A stretch of 56,926 nt of DNA, from the NCBI GenBank assembly GCA_027621355.1, contig JAQCBZ010000009.1:1-56926 (forward strand). Direction: 5' to 3'. Source of the stretch: Bacteroidota bacterium. GTDB taxonomy: Bacteria; Bacteroidota; Rhodothermia; Balneolales; Balneolaceae. The notes beneath the pieces are model-generated. The model saw nothing but the letters and a program-made list of their open reading frames with translations. It made no database searches and had not been told where the DNA came from. Below, piece after piece: positions 35,874 to 45,260 of the stretch. The number at the start of each line of letters is the position of its first letter. Within the stretch, counting starts at the first letter, position 1. The position numbers were made by a program, and so were the translations under genes.

Positions 35874-37591
35874 GGATACGCGCTGCTCAACTTAATGTGA
35901 GAGTAGGCGATTTAGCAGGAAATTTTGAACGAATTCTCCAAGCATGGGACCAGGCTGAGCAAGATGGGGTGGATGTGTTGTTACTGCCAGAATTGGTGAC
36001 CACAGGATACCCGCCGATGGATATGCTCGATCACCCTTGGTTTGCCCTCGAGGTAGAACGAGTTCACGAGGCTTTACGAGAGGCCTCAAGCACAAAATCT
36101 TGTGCGCTCGTGTTTGGTAGTATTACACGCAGGCCGTCTGAACGACCAGGGAAGCCACTTTATAATAGCGCCTATTGGGTGCATCAAGGCAAAGAAGTGG
36201 CTCGTGTTCACAAGCAACTTTTGCCTACCTATGATGTATTTGACGAGGCCCGATATTTTGAACCAGGACCAGCATCTGAACCGATTGAATGGCGGGGAAG
36301 ACGATTTGGTGTCTTGATTTGTGAAGATCTCTTTGAGAATGAGAACCCATGGCCTGCATCCGATTATGCCTTCTCTCCGGTTGAGAATCTTCAAGGAAAA
36401 GAGATAGAGTTGGTCTTGATCCCCTCGGCGTCTCCCTTTACTCTTCAGAAAAGAGCCCGTCGTGTCACAATTGTTCAACGCGTTACTCAACGCTTGGAAT
36501 GCCCGTTGGCCTTTGCCAATCAAGTAGGAGGAAATACAGAGCTCATTTTCGATGGAGGCTCACTCGTCGTGAATCATAGGGGTGAGTCATTAGAAGAAGC
36601 CGCCCCTTTCCAAGAGGGTTGGGCAGACGGGATTTTTCCTACGCTGGAGTTAGTCGATCAAACAAATGAATTTTCTACAAAGGATGCACCAAGCCCTAAT
36701 GCTCCAAGCCTAACCCCACCCACTCAACCCAGCCCCTGGCAAGAGCAAGCGTTGCAAGCCATCACCCTTGGAATCAAGGACTACATTCAAAAATCTGATC
36801 TTAAACCCTCGATTTGCTTTGGTTTAAGTGGGGGAATTGACTCGGCTCTTATAGCTGTGCTTGCAGCTCATGCAGTGGCACCTGAAGACGTCATGGCGAT
36901 TGGGATGCCCACACGATACTCTAGCGACGGGAGCCTTACCGACTCCAAACAACTGGCTGAGCGTCTTGGGATAGGATGGAAGACCTGTTCAATTGAACAG
37001 ATGCGTGAATTGACTGGGAGTTCTATCGAAACGATCATCGAGGAGCCCCTTGCCGAGATTGCTCAGGAAAATATTCAAAGTCGTTTGCGAGGCCTCACCT
37101 TAATGGCTCTATCAAATCATTCTGGAGCATTATTACTCGCGACGAGTAATAAATCGGAAATGGCTGTTGGGTATTCCACGCTATACGGAGATATGGCAGG
37201 TTCACTTGCGCCGATTGGGGACCTGTATAAAACACAGGTGTATGAATTAGCGAGGTGGTTAAATCAACATGGACCCTATCCAGGAGCGATACCGGAGGCT
37301 ATTTTTACAAAACCACCGAGTGCGGAACTCAAGCCAGATCAAGTTGATCAAGACTCGTTACCCGATTATTCCATTTTAGATCGTATTTTAGAACGAATGA
37401 TTGAGTATGGAGAGGATGTTTCGAGTTGTGTAGAGCATGGATTTGATGAAGAAACTGCTTCATGGATTTTCCGACAGCTCCATCGCACCGAATTCAAACG
37501 TTTTCAGTCATCTCCCGTACTTAAATTACAATCCAGAACGTTTGGCTTAGGACGTCGTTGGCCATTGGCCCATCGACCCACCACCATCTGA
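35870..37591 (+). CDS. nadE: Glutamine-hydrolysing NAD+ synthase
   Basis: A 573-residue two-domain enzyme that makes NAD+ from deamido-NAD+, ATP and glutamine. The N-terminal nitrilase-type glutaminase has its triad at Glu 41 (LLLPELVTTGYPP), Lys 115 (VHKQLLP) and Cys 151 (LICEDLFEN). The C-terminal synthetase has the P-loop SGGIDS at 320-325, then TSNKSEMAVGYSTLYGDM and the KPPSAELKPDQ substrate loop. The domains are joined by a Pro/Ser/Asn-rich linker at about 272-290. Length fits the eukaryote-like glutamine-dependent form of bacteria. The start ATG lies in the stop of the upstream amidohydrolase gene (ATGA). Confidence 0.96.
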   Translation: MRIRAAQLNVRVGDLAGNFERILQAWDQAEQDGVDVLLLPELVTTGYPPMDMLDHPWFALEVERVHEALREASSTKSCALVFGSITRRPSERPGKPLYNSAYWVHQGKEVARVHKQLLPTYDVFDEARYFEPGPASEPIEWRGRRFGVLICEDLFENENPWPASDYAFSPVENLQGKEIELVLIPSASPFTLQKRARRVTIVQRVTQRLECPLAFANQVGGNTELIFDGGSLVVNHRGESLEEAAPFQEGWADGIFPTLELVDQTNEFSTKDAPSPNAPSLTPPTQPSPWQEQALQAITLGIKDYIQKSDLKPSICFGLSGGIDSALIAVLAAHAVAPEDVMAIGMPTRYSSDGSLTDSKQLAERLGIGWKTCSIEQMRELTGSSIETIIEEPLAEIAQENIQSRLRGLTLMALSNHSGALLLATSNKSEMAVGYSTLYGDMAGSLAPIGDLYKTQVYELARWLNQHGPYPGAIPEAIFTKPPSAELKPDQVDQDSLPDYSILDRILERMIEYGEDVSSCVEHGFDEETASWIFRQLHRTEFKRFQSSPVLKLQSRTFGLGRRWPLAHRPTTI

Positions 37592-37610
37592 CTAGAAAAA
37601 ACACTTCTTT

Positions 37611-39665
37611 ATGGAATCCCGCCTGATCAGCACCAAACCCGCGTTATTCTTTTGCCTGACCTTCGCTGTAGCCATTTTTGCCCCATCCTTTTTTAAAACG
37701 GGACTTGTTTTTGGACAAAGCGGTACCCAGACTGGGCAATCTTCATCATCCATGGAGTATAAAGAGGTCCAGCCGGCTTTCTTTTTTGCATCGGACGAAG
37801 AAGCTGCGCCGGAAACACCTACGAACGTAACGTTTGAAGGATCCTTAGTCAAAATAGCCGATGTTTATGAGCTTCATCTTAAGGCTGTTCGTGCCATGCT
37901 AGAACAAGATTTATTGGCTGCAGAAACGTACATCATATCGGCACTAGAGTCCATGCAGACAATGATCCAGGAAGACGAGACCTTGCTTGAAGACCGTCGG
38001 TTTAATGAACTTCTGCGCACCGTTACGACAGAGTACAGAGAATTTTATGGAATTGAACCCGAGGAGCAGCTCGTTGAAGGGAGTGTGTTCGAAATCCAAC
38101 AAGAGCTTTATTTAGAGGATGATTTAGTGATCTCAAATGAGGCATTGGATTTACCCGATGATCTTGCCCTCAACAAAACAGACGTCCCTCTTGTTCAGAA
38201 TAATCAGGTGAATCGCCACTTGATGTACTACACGATTCGTCGTCCCGAGGTCATGGAAACATGGTTGGAGCGTTCTGAGATTTATTTCCCAATGATGCGT
38301 GAAATCTTCAAAGAAGAAGGGACACCTGAAGAACTCATTCACCTATCAATGATAGAATCTGGTTTGCGACCAACAGCACGAAGCTGGGCCTCTGCGGTTG
38401 GGTTATGGCAATTTATCCAAGCGACTGGATCGATGTATGGCCTTGACGTGACGTGGTGGGTGGATGAACGTCGAGATCCTGAAAAAGCAACGCGTGCGGC
38501 TGCACAACACTTGCGAGATCTGTATCAAGTCTGGGGTGATTGGCACCTTGCCATGGCAAATTACAATATTTCCCCACGTGGCCTTAACCGTGCGATTCGA
38601 GCTGCTGGAGGAGTCGAAGATTATTGGACTGCGTATCCATTTCTGCCTCGTGAAACACGTGGATATGTCCCAGGATTTATTGCTGCAACGATGATTGCAA
38701 CCAATCCTGAGGCTTTTGGCTTTGAAAAAGAGTACGGCGTAGAGCCCTACAGTTATGATGAAGTGAATGTTGCTGGGCTCATGCCCCTTGAGGCTCTCGC
38801 CGAGGCGGCAGGGATTACAACAGACGAACTCAAAGCTCTTAATCCGGAGCTCCTTCGATGGGCGACGCCACCGGTGGAATCCTACGCCTTAAAAATCCCG
38901 TCGGGTACTCGGGGTGAATTTATGATCGCGTACAACAAGATCCCGAAAGAGAGACAAATTCAAGACGTTGCGATTCATGAAGTGCGCTCAGGTGAAAATC
39001 TAGGCTGGATTGCTAGAAAATATGGAACCTCTGTTCGCGCACTCTTTGAGACCAATGAAGGTCTTCGATCGACCATTTATCCTGGGCAAAAGATCATGGT
39101 GCCGATTGCCGAAGCTCGATATAACCAAACGGTGGCTATGACCTCGTCCTCAACATCCCAGCGCTCGTCGAGTACACAACAACGTGCGGCGGCTCCAGCG
39201 AATTCAACAGCCATGAGCTATGTAGTAAAAGCGAATGACACCATAGGACACATTGCGGAATGGTATGATGTGAGAGCCTCTCAAATTCGTGGGTGGAACG
39301 GGATTGGAAACACGATTCGACGGGGTCAGAAACTTCAAATCTATGTTCCTAATGCAAGAAAAGAGTTTTACAGAACCGTGGACAAACTCGATTTCGGCGC
39401 TAAGCAAGCCATAGAAAAAAGACAGCGAGCAGGAGAAAACATTTTTGAAGGAATAGCCATAGCATCAGCTCAAACAGGTTCTGCTGGGAGTCAATCCCTC
39501 ATGAATCAAAACGCAGGATCAACACTTTCATATACAGTAAGGAATCGAGATACGCTCATCGAAATCGCCGATTCTTATGGTGTTACTGTCCAATCCATTC
39601 AACAAGAAAATGGATTACGAGGCACAGTGATTTACCCTGGGCAAGTTTTGCGTATTCCTCAGTAA
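37611..39665 (+). CDS. MltD-like lytic transglycosylase with three LysM domains
   Basis: A 684-residue exported cell-wall enzyme. The signal segment is FFCLTFAVAIFAPSFFKTG. The transglycosylase domain lies around 215-370: the catalytic Glu is at 249 (HLSMIESGLRPTARS), followed by AVGLWQFIQATGSMYGL and MANYNISPRGLN, the MltD/Slt signatures. Three LysM peptidoglycan-binding repeats follow at about 457-500, 536-580 and 640-684. It cleaves the glycan chain with formation of 1,6-anhydro ends, for wall turnover. Ser/Thr-rich linkers separate the LysM units. It is 19 bases after nadE. Acidic residues (150-200) precede the catalytic domain. A lipid anchor is not obvious, so it may be soluble in the periplasm. 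Confidence 0.93.
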   Translation: MESRLISTKPALFFCLTFAVAIFAPSFFKTGLVFGQSGTQTGQSSSSMEYKEVQPAFFFASDEEAAPETPTNVTFEGSLVKIADVYELHLKAVRAMLEQDLLAAETYIISALESMQTMIQEDETLLEDRRFNELLRTVTTEYREFYGIEPEEQLVEGSVFEIQQELYLEDDLVISNEALDLPDDLALNKTDVPLVQNNQVNRHLMYYTIRRPEVMETWLERSEIYFPMMREIFKEEGTPEELIHLSMIESGLRPTARSWASAVGLWQFIQATGSMYGLDVTWWVDERRDPEKATRAAAQHLRDLYQVWGDWHLAMANYNISPRGLNRAIRAAGGVEDYWTAYPFLPRETRGYVPGFIAATMIATNPEAFGFEKEYGVEPYSYDEVNVAGLMPLEALAEAAGITTDELKALNPELLRWATPPVESYALKIPSGTRGEFMIAYNKIPKERQIQDVAIHEVRSGENLGWIARKYGTSVRALFETNEGLRSTIYPGQKIMVPIAEARYNQTVAMTSSSTSQRSSSTQQRAAAPANSTAMSYVVKANDTIGHIAEWYDVRASQIRGWNGIGNTIRRGQKLQIYVPNARKEFYRTVDKLDFGAKQAIEKRQRAGENIFEGIAIASAQTGSAGSQSLMNQNAGSTLSYTVRNRDTLIEIADSYGVTVQSIQQENGLRGTVIYPGQVLRIPQ

Positions 39666-39679
39666 AGGGCTCCGCGCGT

Positions 39680-40570
39680 ATGCGTGCCGATCTACATACC
39701 CATACCTCTTGCTCTGATGGCAAGAGTTCACCGCTCGAGATTGTGAAGCGAGCAAAGAAGGAAGGACTTGATGTCATAGCCATCACGGACCACGACTCGA
39801 TGCGTGCCTATGATGAGCTGGCAAAGGGTGAGCTAGGAAACGAAAAACCCGCTTATGATGCCACTATTGCCACGTCTACACCTTTTCCCACGCTGATTCC
39901 AGGGGCTGAGATGACTGCCAAAGATGAAGGTGTAAGCGTTCATTTGCTGGCCTATGGATTGGATCCAAGTAGGGAAGATGTGAAGACTTTAATGGCTTCG
40001 CAGAGGAATAGCCGAAAAAAAAGAGTAGAACGAATTCTTGAGATGCTTGCCAAGAAAGGGGTCTCAGTAGAGATGGATGAGGTGCTGTTTGAAGCAGGGC
40101 GTGCCAATCTAGGACGGCCTCACGTTGCGGCTGCGTTAATCCGAAAAAATATCGTTCATTCGATTCAAGAAGCCTTTTCCCGGCACCTTAATCCAGAAGT
40201 ATTAGAAGGATTGGCCAAAGGTTATCCAACGTCTGCAGAGCTTATTCCTCAGTTGAAATCACTTGGTGGGGTGGTAATTTTGGCCCATCCAGGGAGGTTA
40301 TGGACGCTTGAAGAGATGGAGCAATTCCGTGCTCAGGGGGTTGATGGACTGGAAGTGATCCACCCAAGTCATAATTATGAGCTTCAAAAAACGCTTGGTC
40401 AATATGCTGATCGACATCATCTCCTCAAAACGGGTGGTAGTGACTATCATGGTGACGGTGAACAGTATCATGCCTATTTTGGGGTCGTGACGATCACCTC
40501 AGACTGGGTATCCCGACTCCAAGAAGCAATTGGTCGTCGTGGAGGACTCAAAACATGGGCTCCAGCCTGA
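39680..40570 (+). CDS. PHP-domain phosphoesterase (YciV/TrpH-like)
   Basis: A 296-residue PHP protein. The metal-binding motifs are DLHTHTSCSDG (His 6, His 8), ITDHDS, and later ILAHPGR and GGSDYHG, in the order of the YciV/RNase AM family. Members of this group include 3',5'-nucleotide bisphosphate phosphatases and a 5'-3' exoribonuclease that matures rRNA ends. Here the particular reaction is inferred from family only. It lies 14 bases after the lytic transglycosylase gene and 25 bases before ribH, so it is probably part of one forward transcript. Confidence 0.9.
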   Translation: MRADLHTHTSCSDGKSSPLEIVKRAKKEGLDVIAITDHDSMRAYDELAKGELGNEKPAYDATIATSTPFPTLIPGAEMTAKDEGVSVHLLAYGLDPSREDVKTLMASQRNSRKKRVERILEMLAKKGVSVEMDEVLFEAGRANLGRPHVAAALIRKNIVHSIQEAFSRHLNPEVLEGLAKGYPTSAELIPQLKSLGGVVILAHPGRLWTLEEMEQFRAQGVDGLEVIHPSHNYELQKTLGQYADRHHLLKTGGSDYHGDGEQYHAYFGVVTITSDWVSRLQEAIGRRGGLKTWAPA

Positions 40571-40595
40571 ATCTATTCACCAGAATAAGCGTAAC

Positions 40596-41069
40596 ATGAA
40601 ATCATTTTCTTGGTCATCTACTCGTATTGCCATTGTTTACTCTGAATGGAACTCTGTGGTGACAGAGGCGATGAAAGAGGGAGCTATCAAGGCATTGAAG
40701 GGAAAAGGGGTCCTAGAGGAGAATATCCAACTGATTGCTTGTCCAGGGGCTTATGAAATCCCACTAGCACTCAAAATGGTATTAGATCGCAACAAGAATA
40801 AGATGGACGATACCATTCATGGATTGGTGGCATTAGGTGCCGTGATCCAGGGTGAAACCCCCCATTTTGATGTGATTAATCAAGGCGTAACCCAAGGGAT
40901 TATGCGGTTAATGCTTGACACGGGCACGCCGATTGGCTTTGGAATCTTGACGACCCACACGGTGCAACAGGCGATGGATAGGGCGAATCCAGCAAAAGGA
41001 AATAAGGGTGCAGAGGCAGCACTTGCCATGTGCTCGATGCTAGAAGTTAAATTTGATTTAGGCCATTGA
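40596..41069 (+). CDS. ribH: 6,7-Dimethyl-8-ribityllumazine synthase
   Basis: A 157-residue enzyme that joins 5-amino-6-ribitylaminouracil and dihydroxybutanone phosphate in the step before riboflavin; the product forms a large icosahedral or pentameric shell. Catalytic His 90 is in GAVIQGETPHF, and Arg 129 is in the QQAMDRAN helix after FGILTT. The substrate-binding CPGAYEIP turn is at 49-56. The frame opens upstream at 40530 inside the PHP gene; ATG 40596 gives the family-typical N-terminus (MKSFSWSSTRIAIVYSEWN). Its product also serves as antenna cofactor for PhrB-type photolyases, such as the one at 4446-6122, though the genes are far apart. No other rib gene is nearby. Confidence 0.95.
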   Translation: MKSFSWSSTRIAIVYSEWNSVVTEAMKEGAIKALKGKGVLEENIQLIACPGAYEIPLALKMVLDRNKNKMDDTIHGLVALGAVIQGETPHFDVINQGVTQGIMRLMLDTGTPIGFGILTTHTVQQAMDRANPAKGNKGAEAALAMCSMLEVKFDLGH

Positions 41070-41150
41070 ATCCAATAATTTTATCGTTTGCACGTTTTAC
41101 ATTATATACGTGGGAATTCCTGCACCAAAACGACCTAGTGGACGACCCTT

Positions 41151-41978
41151 TTGACCACGTTTGACATTACAAATTCGAAGCAAAGTGAGGAGGACAAAGC
41201 GCTCCAAGAAGCGTTGAAAGCCTCTGGCGCTATACCTGAGCACATTGCTGTCATTATGGACGGCAACGGTCGGTGGGCTCAACAAAAAGGGGGGCTACGG
41301 ATCTTAGGACATCGCAATGGTGTCGCTTCGGTGCGAGATATTACTGAGTCTTGCGCTCAGCTTGGGGTAAAACATCTGACACTGTACGCGTTTTCGACCG
41401 AAAATTGGGGCCGACCCGAAGAAGAAGTGAATGGGCTAATGAAGTTGTTGGTTGCCACACTTGAATCTGAAGCAGAAACCTTGCGCAGAAACAATATTAG
41501 GCTGGTCACCATTGGACAATGCGATCGTTTTCCTGCAGATATTCAAAAAAAGTTGGATGAGGTCAAGGCGCTGACTGCCGATAATACACACATGGAGCTA
41601 TGTTTAGCGTTGAGCTATTCTGGGCGTTGGGATATTACGCAGGCGGTTCAACACATTGCGCAGAAGGTTGCAGAAGGGACGGTTCTGCCTCACGAGATAG
41701 ACGATGACATGATTTCGGAGCATTTGGCTACAGCCGGAAAACCTGATCCAGATTTGGTCATCCGAACCAGCGGTGAGTTTCGTGTGAGTAACTTTTTGTT
41801 ATGGCAACTCGCCTATTCAGAATTTTTTGTCTCCGCAACGTTTTGGCCCGATTTTCGAAGGGATGAATTGTATAACGCGATTGAATCATTTCAACAGAGA
41901 GATCGACGTTTTGGCAAATTATCCAAACGACATACGAAATCGATCCCCTCATCGGTTATACGAACCCTGATGTCTTAA
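41151..41978 (+). CDS. uppS: Isoprenyl (undecaprenyl) diphosphate synthase
   Basis: A 275-residue cis-prenyltransferase that makes the undecaprenyl carrier lipid for peptidoglycan and O-antigen. Signatures are IMDGNGRWAQQKG with the Mg-binding Asp, the YAFSTENWGRP loop, and RTSGEFRVSNFLLWQLAYSE with the substrate-binding Arg. It apparently starts with TTG at 41151, because a stop (TAG at 41136) lies upstream in frame and the next in-frame ATG is inside the conserved IMDGNGR motif. It is the first gene of the uppS-bamA-skp group and lies 15 bases before bamA. The 81-base leader with a TATATA run (41103-41108) may hold its promoter. Confidence 0.95.
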   Translation: MTTFDITNSKQSEEDKALQEALKASGAIPEHIAVIMDGNGRWAQQKGGLRILGHRNGVASVRDITESCAQLGVKHLTLYAFSTENWGRPEEEVNGLMKLLVATLESEAETLRRNNIRLVTIGQCDRFPADIQKKLDEVKALTADNTHMELCLALSYSGRWDITQAVQHIAQKVAEGTVLPHEIDDDMISEHLATAGKPDPDLVIRTSGEFRVSNFLLWQLAYSEFFVSATFWPDFRRDELYNAIESFQQRDRRFGKLSKRHTKSIPSSVIRTLMS

Positions 41979-41993
41979 TCGACCTCGTTCTCT

Positions 41994-44579
41994 ATGATAT
42001 TTTCCCGTTTATTCTTTACACAATCACCCCTTGTGACCTCTTTCTTGATAGGGATGCTACTGCTAGGTCTGCATGTCGTGCCAAATCCGGTTCTAGCCCA
42101 AGAGGTGACACCAGCCTCACAAACAACGAGCGAAGCCACGCAAGATACCGTCGCAGAAAAGGCGCCATTGCAACTTGTCGACCCAACGACAGTCACGGCG
42201 AGTCCTGAGGTAGTGCGTAGTATCACTTTTGACGGTTTAATCACCGCTCGAGAGACCTATTTAGCCTCATTGGTTGGGATTTCTGTAGGCGATGTGGTGC
42301 AAGTTCCAGGTCCAAAGATTGCCAGTGCAATTCAGCAACTCTACCGAACAGGTCTATTTTCTAATGTCGCCATTGATTACACCGAGCGCTCTGGAGCGGG
42401 TGGTATTGATCTCACGATATTTGTGGAAGAGCAACCACGCCTTGATCGATATGAACTGCTTGGAATCAAACGCTCAGAACAGCGTGACTTGCGCAAGCGA
42501 CTCTCATTGCTCTCTGGATTTGCTGTAACACGGTCTGTGAAAGCGCAAGCGATTTCGACGATCCAAGATTTCTACACAGAGAAAGGATTCTGGGACACTA
42601 AAGTGGAGATTGAGGAGACGCCCACTTCGAGCATCAGCAACCGTGTTCGACTTGATATTACCATTACCCCAGGGGACAACCACCGCATTCGTGAACTCGA
42701 TTTTGTGGGCAACGAGCAATTGTCTGACAGAAAACTGGCTAAAACCTTCAAAACACTCAAAGAGGATCGCTGGTGGAGACTGTTCAAGCGGCATGTCTAC
42801 AAAGAGGAAGATTTTGAAGAAGGGGTCGATAATGTGTTAGCCCTCTATCGAGAGCAAGGGTTTCGTGATGTGCGCATTACGCAGGATAGTGTATTTGTGG
42901 ACGAGTGGCGTAACGGTGACCCTGGAGTGATTGTGAAGCTCGATATCGAAGAGGGGCCTCAATACAAGGTTCGAAACATTTCATGGGATGGAAATACGAT
43001 CTATACAGATGAGCAGCTTTCTCTTGCCCTTGAATTTGAGTCTGGAGACATCTTTAATGAGTCCAAATACCAGGAAAATCTCAATTTCAAGCAGGATAAC
43101 AGTGATATCACAAGCCTGTATCACAATGTTGGATATCTCTTTTTTGATATTCGCCCGACCTTGTCCGTTGTAGGCAAGGATTCGGTCGATATGAACTTCG
43201 AGATTATCGAAAATGACATTGCCACCATCTCTGAAGTCACATTCACGGGCAATGAGAAAACGCATGACGATGTCGTGCGTCGAACCCTACGGACTGTGCC
43301 GGGTCAAACGTATAGCCGTGCGAATATTATCCGGTCGATTCGAGAATTAGGCAACCTTGGGTATTTCAGTCCAGAAGGGATTAATCCGGTTCCTTACCCT
43401 AATTTTACCGAAAAAACCGTAGAGCTTGAGTATCAGCTGGATGAGTCTCAGAGCACCGATAATTTTGAGTTCTCTGGGGGATTTGGTGGCCGTCAGATTG
43501 GGGTTATTCTATCTGCGCGGATGAATTTCAACAATTTCTCACTGCCACGTGCTCTCAATCGAGAAGGCTGGTCGCCGATCCCTTCAGGCGATGGACAAAA
43601 GCTGTCTCTAGGGGTTCAAGTTACTGGGCGTGGATATCAGAGCTACTCAATGAGTTTCCAAGAGCCATGGAATAGTGAGAAAAACACCTCGCTTGGATTC
43701 TTTCTATCATATGATGTACTGAACTACAACAGAAACTACTTCAGTCTCTATTCCACACGTAATTACGAGTTATTCAATACATCTCTGTCGATTGGTAAGC
43801 GCCTCCGTTGGCCCGATGATTACTTCCAAATCAGTACAGCGCTCTCTTACCAACTCTATAATGTCGAAGGTCAAAGTAGTTTTCTGGGAACAGGAACGGC
43901 CAATATCTTGAGTATTCGTCAAGTCATTGAACGAAATTCACTCGATAATTTTATTAGCCCGATGTCAGGGTCAAAGTTTAGCCTTTCCGCAGAAGTTGCG
44001 CCACCTCTCGCTGGTTTCAATCAATACTACAAACTCAAAACCAGCTATCAGCACCACCATACGATCATTGACAAACTGGTCCTTTCTGCCTCCACTGAAT
44101 CAGGCTACATTGGATACTTTGGCGCAGGTGAACGAAGCAATTTCCAACGTTTTTACCTAGGTGGAACCCAAATCCAGCAGCGTCAAAACTTTATCAATGA
44201 CAACATTGATATGCGTGGTTTCCCTGGCGGATTTAACGGCGTGATTTCTCCGGTGGATGATTTCCAAGTTCAGGTTGGCGGGCGGATGTACGTAAAACAT
44301 GTTTTGGAACTACGCTACCCTGCTGTGTCTAATGAACAGCTTCAATTGATTCCATATCTCTTTGTGGATGCTGGAAATGCTTATGCCAACCCCAATGAAT
44401 TTGATCCCTTCCGCTTGAAGCGTGCCGCTGGAATGGGTGCCCGGGTATTCTTGCCGATCCTTGGTCTGGTTGATTTGAGTTATGGGTACCGACTCGACGG
44501 GACTGCAGCGCACAATGATGGCGATGGGTTGCGTCCTAGGACATGGGAATTCTTGTTTAACATTGGGGCTCCTTTTTAA
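41994..44579 (+). CDS. bamA: Outer membrane protein assembly factor BamA
   Basis: An 861-residue Omp85 protein that inserts beta-barrel proteins into the outer membrane. A signal peptide (SFLIGMLLLGLHVVPNPVLA) is followed by POTRA domains from about residue 75 to 430, each with a hydrophobic strand and the G-Y/F-L-F or RELDFVGNEQLSD type edges. The C-terminal barrel (about 450-861) ends in LFNIGAPF with the typical terminal Phe. The lid-loop signature of Omp85 proteins appears in the FYLGGTQIQQR / DMRGFPGGF region, close to the family's G-x-RG(F) motif. It is followed within 10 bases by three Skp-like periplasmic chaperones, which deliver barrel clients to BamA, and is preceded by uppS. Confidence 0.95.
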   Translation: MIFSRLFFTQSPLVTSFLIGMLLLGLHVVPNPVLAQEVTPASQTTSEATQDTVAEKAPLQLVDPTTVTASPEVVRSITFDGLITARETYLASLVGISVGDVVQVPGPKIASAIQQLYRTGLFSNVAIDYTERSGAGGIDLTIFVEEQPRLDRYELLGIKRSEQRDLRKRLSLLSGFAVTRSVKAQAISTIQDFYTEKGFWDTKVEIEETPTSSISNRVRLDITITPGDNHRIRELDFVGNEQLSDRKLAKTFKTLKEDRWWRLFKRHVYKEEDFEEGVDNVLALYREQGFRDVRITQDSVFVDEWRNGDPGVIVKLDIEEGPQYKVRNISWDGNTIYTDEQLSLALEFESGDIFNESKYQENLNFKQDNSDITSLYHNVGYLFFDIRPTLSVVGKDSVDMNFEIIENDIATISEVTFTGNEKTHDDVVRRTLRTVPGQTYSRANIIRSIRELGNLGYFSPEGINPVPYPNFTEKTVELEYQLDESQSTDNFEFSGGFGGRQIGVILSARMNFNNFSLPRALNREGWSPIPSGDGQKLSLGVQVTGRGYQSYSMSFQEPWNSEKNTSLGFFLSYDVLNYNRNYFSLYSTRNYELFNTSLSIGKRLRWPDDYFQISTALSYQLYNVEGQSSFLGTGTANILSIRQVIERNSLDNFISPMSGSKFSLSAEVAPPLAGFNQYYKLKTSYQHHHTIIDKLVLSASTESGYIGYFGAGERSNFQRFYLGGTQIQQRQNFINDNIDMRGFPGGFNGVISPVDDFQVQVGGRMYVKHVLELRYPAVSNEQLQLIPYLFVDAGNAYANPNEFDPFRLKRAAGMGARVFLPILGLVDLSYGYRLDGTAAHNDGDGLRPRTWEFLFNIGAPF

Positions 44580-44589
44580 CGCGAGCTAA

Positions 44590-45210
44590 ATGGCTACCGA
44601 TACCATGCATTCAAAGAAGAATCGACATAGTTTGGGAAGAGTAGCGGTTCTAGGACTACTGGTGGCCTTGGCACTTCCATTCATGCCGGGTAACACAGCC
44701 TTAGACGCCCATGGCCAACGACTTTTGGGCCAACGGAGTAATGTTGGATTCATAGATACTGAGATTGTGATGTCCAAAATGCCCGAATTTCAGGGAATAC
44801 AACAGCAACTTGATCAGCTCGAATCCAATTGGGAGTCCGAGCTCACAGTTTTTGAAGAAGAATTACAAGCACTAAAGGAAGAGTACGAAGCACGCGAGAT
44901 TTTGTATACCGATGAGGTAAAAGCACAAAAACTTGCTGAGATTGAACAGAAGCAAGTGATCGTGGATGGATTCCTAGAAACCAAATTTGGCCCTGACGGA
45001 GAGTATTATACCCGTCAAAGAGAACTCATGCAGCCTTTGCAAAGAACCATCCATGATGCCATCAAAATTATTGCGGAGGAGGAAGGTTACAATCTCGTCT
45101 TGGACCGAGCGCAACAAATTGGGTTGATTTATGCAGAACCCGAGTTTGACATTACTCAACTAGTTCTTGTTGAGCTTGGGATAGAGGAGGAGCAGAATCG
45201 CGTCTTTTAG
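44590..45210 (+). CDS. Skp/OmpH-family periplasmic chaperone, copy 1
   Basis: A 206-residue OmpH/Skp protein. The N-terminal hydrophobic segment (VAVLGLLVALALPFM) acts as signal. NVGFIDTEIVMSKMPEFQ is the first strand typical of Skp, then a long charged helical hairpin (about 65-150) with coiled-coil character, then YNLVLDRAQQIGLIYAEP, the closing strands. Skp trimers grip unfolded outer-membrane proteins in the periplasm. Compared with copies 2 and 3 it has a longer hairpin including an insertion with FGPDGEYYT near 130. It lies 10 bases after bamA, in the same transcript. The ATG at 44590 gives a longer, basic lead; a second ATG at codon 6 is possible. Confidence 0.9.
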   Translation: MATDTMHSKKNRHSLGRVAVLGLLVALALPFMPGNTALDAHGQRLLGQRSNVGFIDTEIVMSKMPEFQGIQQQLDQLESNWESELTVFEEELQALKEEYEAREILYTDEVKAQKLAEIEQKQVIVDGFLETKFGPDGEYYTRQRELMQPLQRTIHDAIKIIAEEEGYNLVLDRAQQIGLIYAEPEFDITQLVLVELGIEEEQNRVF

Positions 45211-45260
45211 AGAAAAAATCCCTACTTTTAAGATTGTCTAAATTTATGATAAATAACGAT

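Noticed and set aside
41079-41110. Standard sigma-70 promoter before uppS (TTGCAC and TATATA)
   Set aside because: The two elements are only about nine bases apart, too close for a normal promoter.
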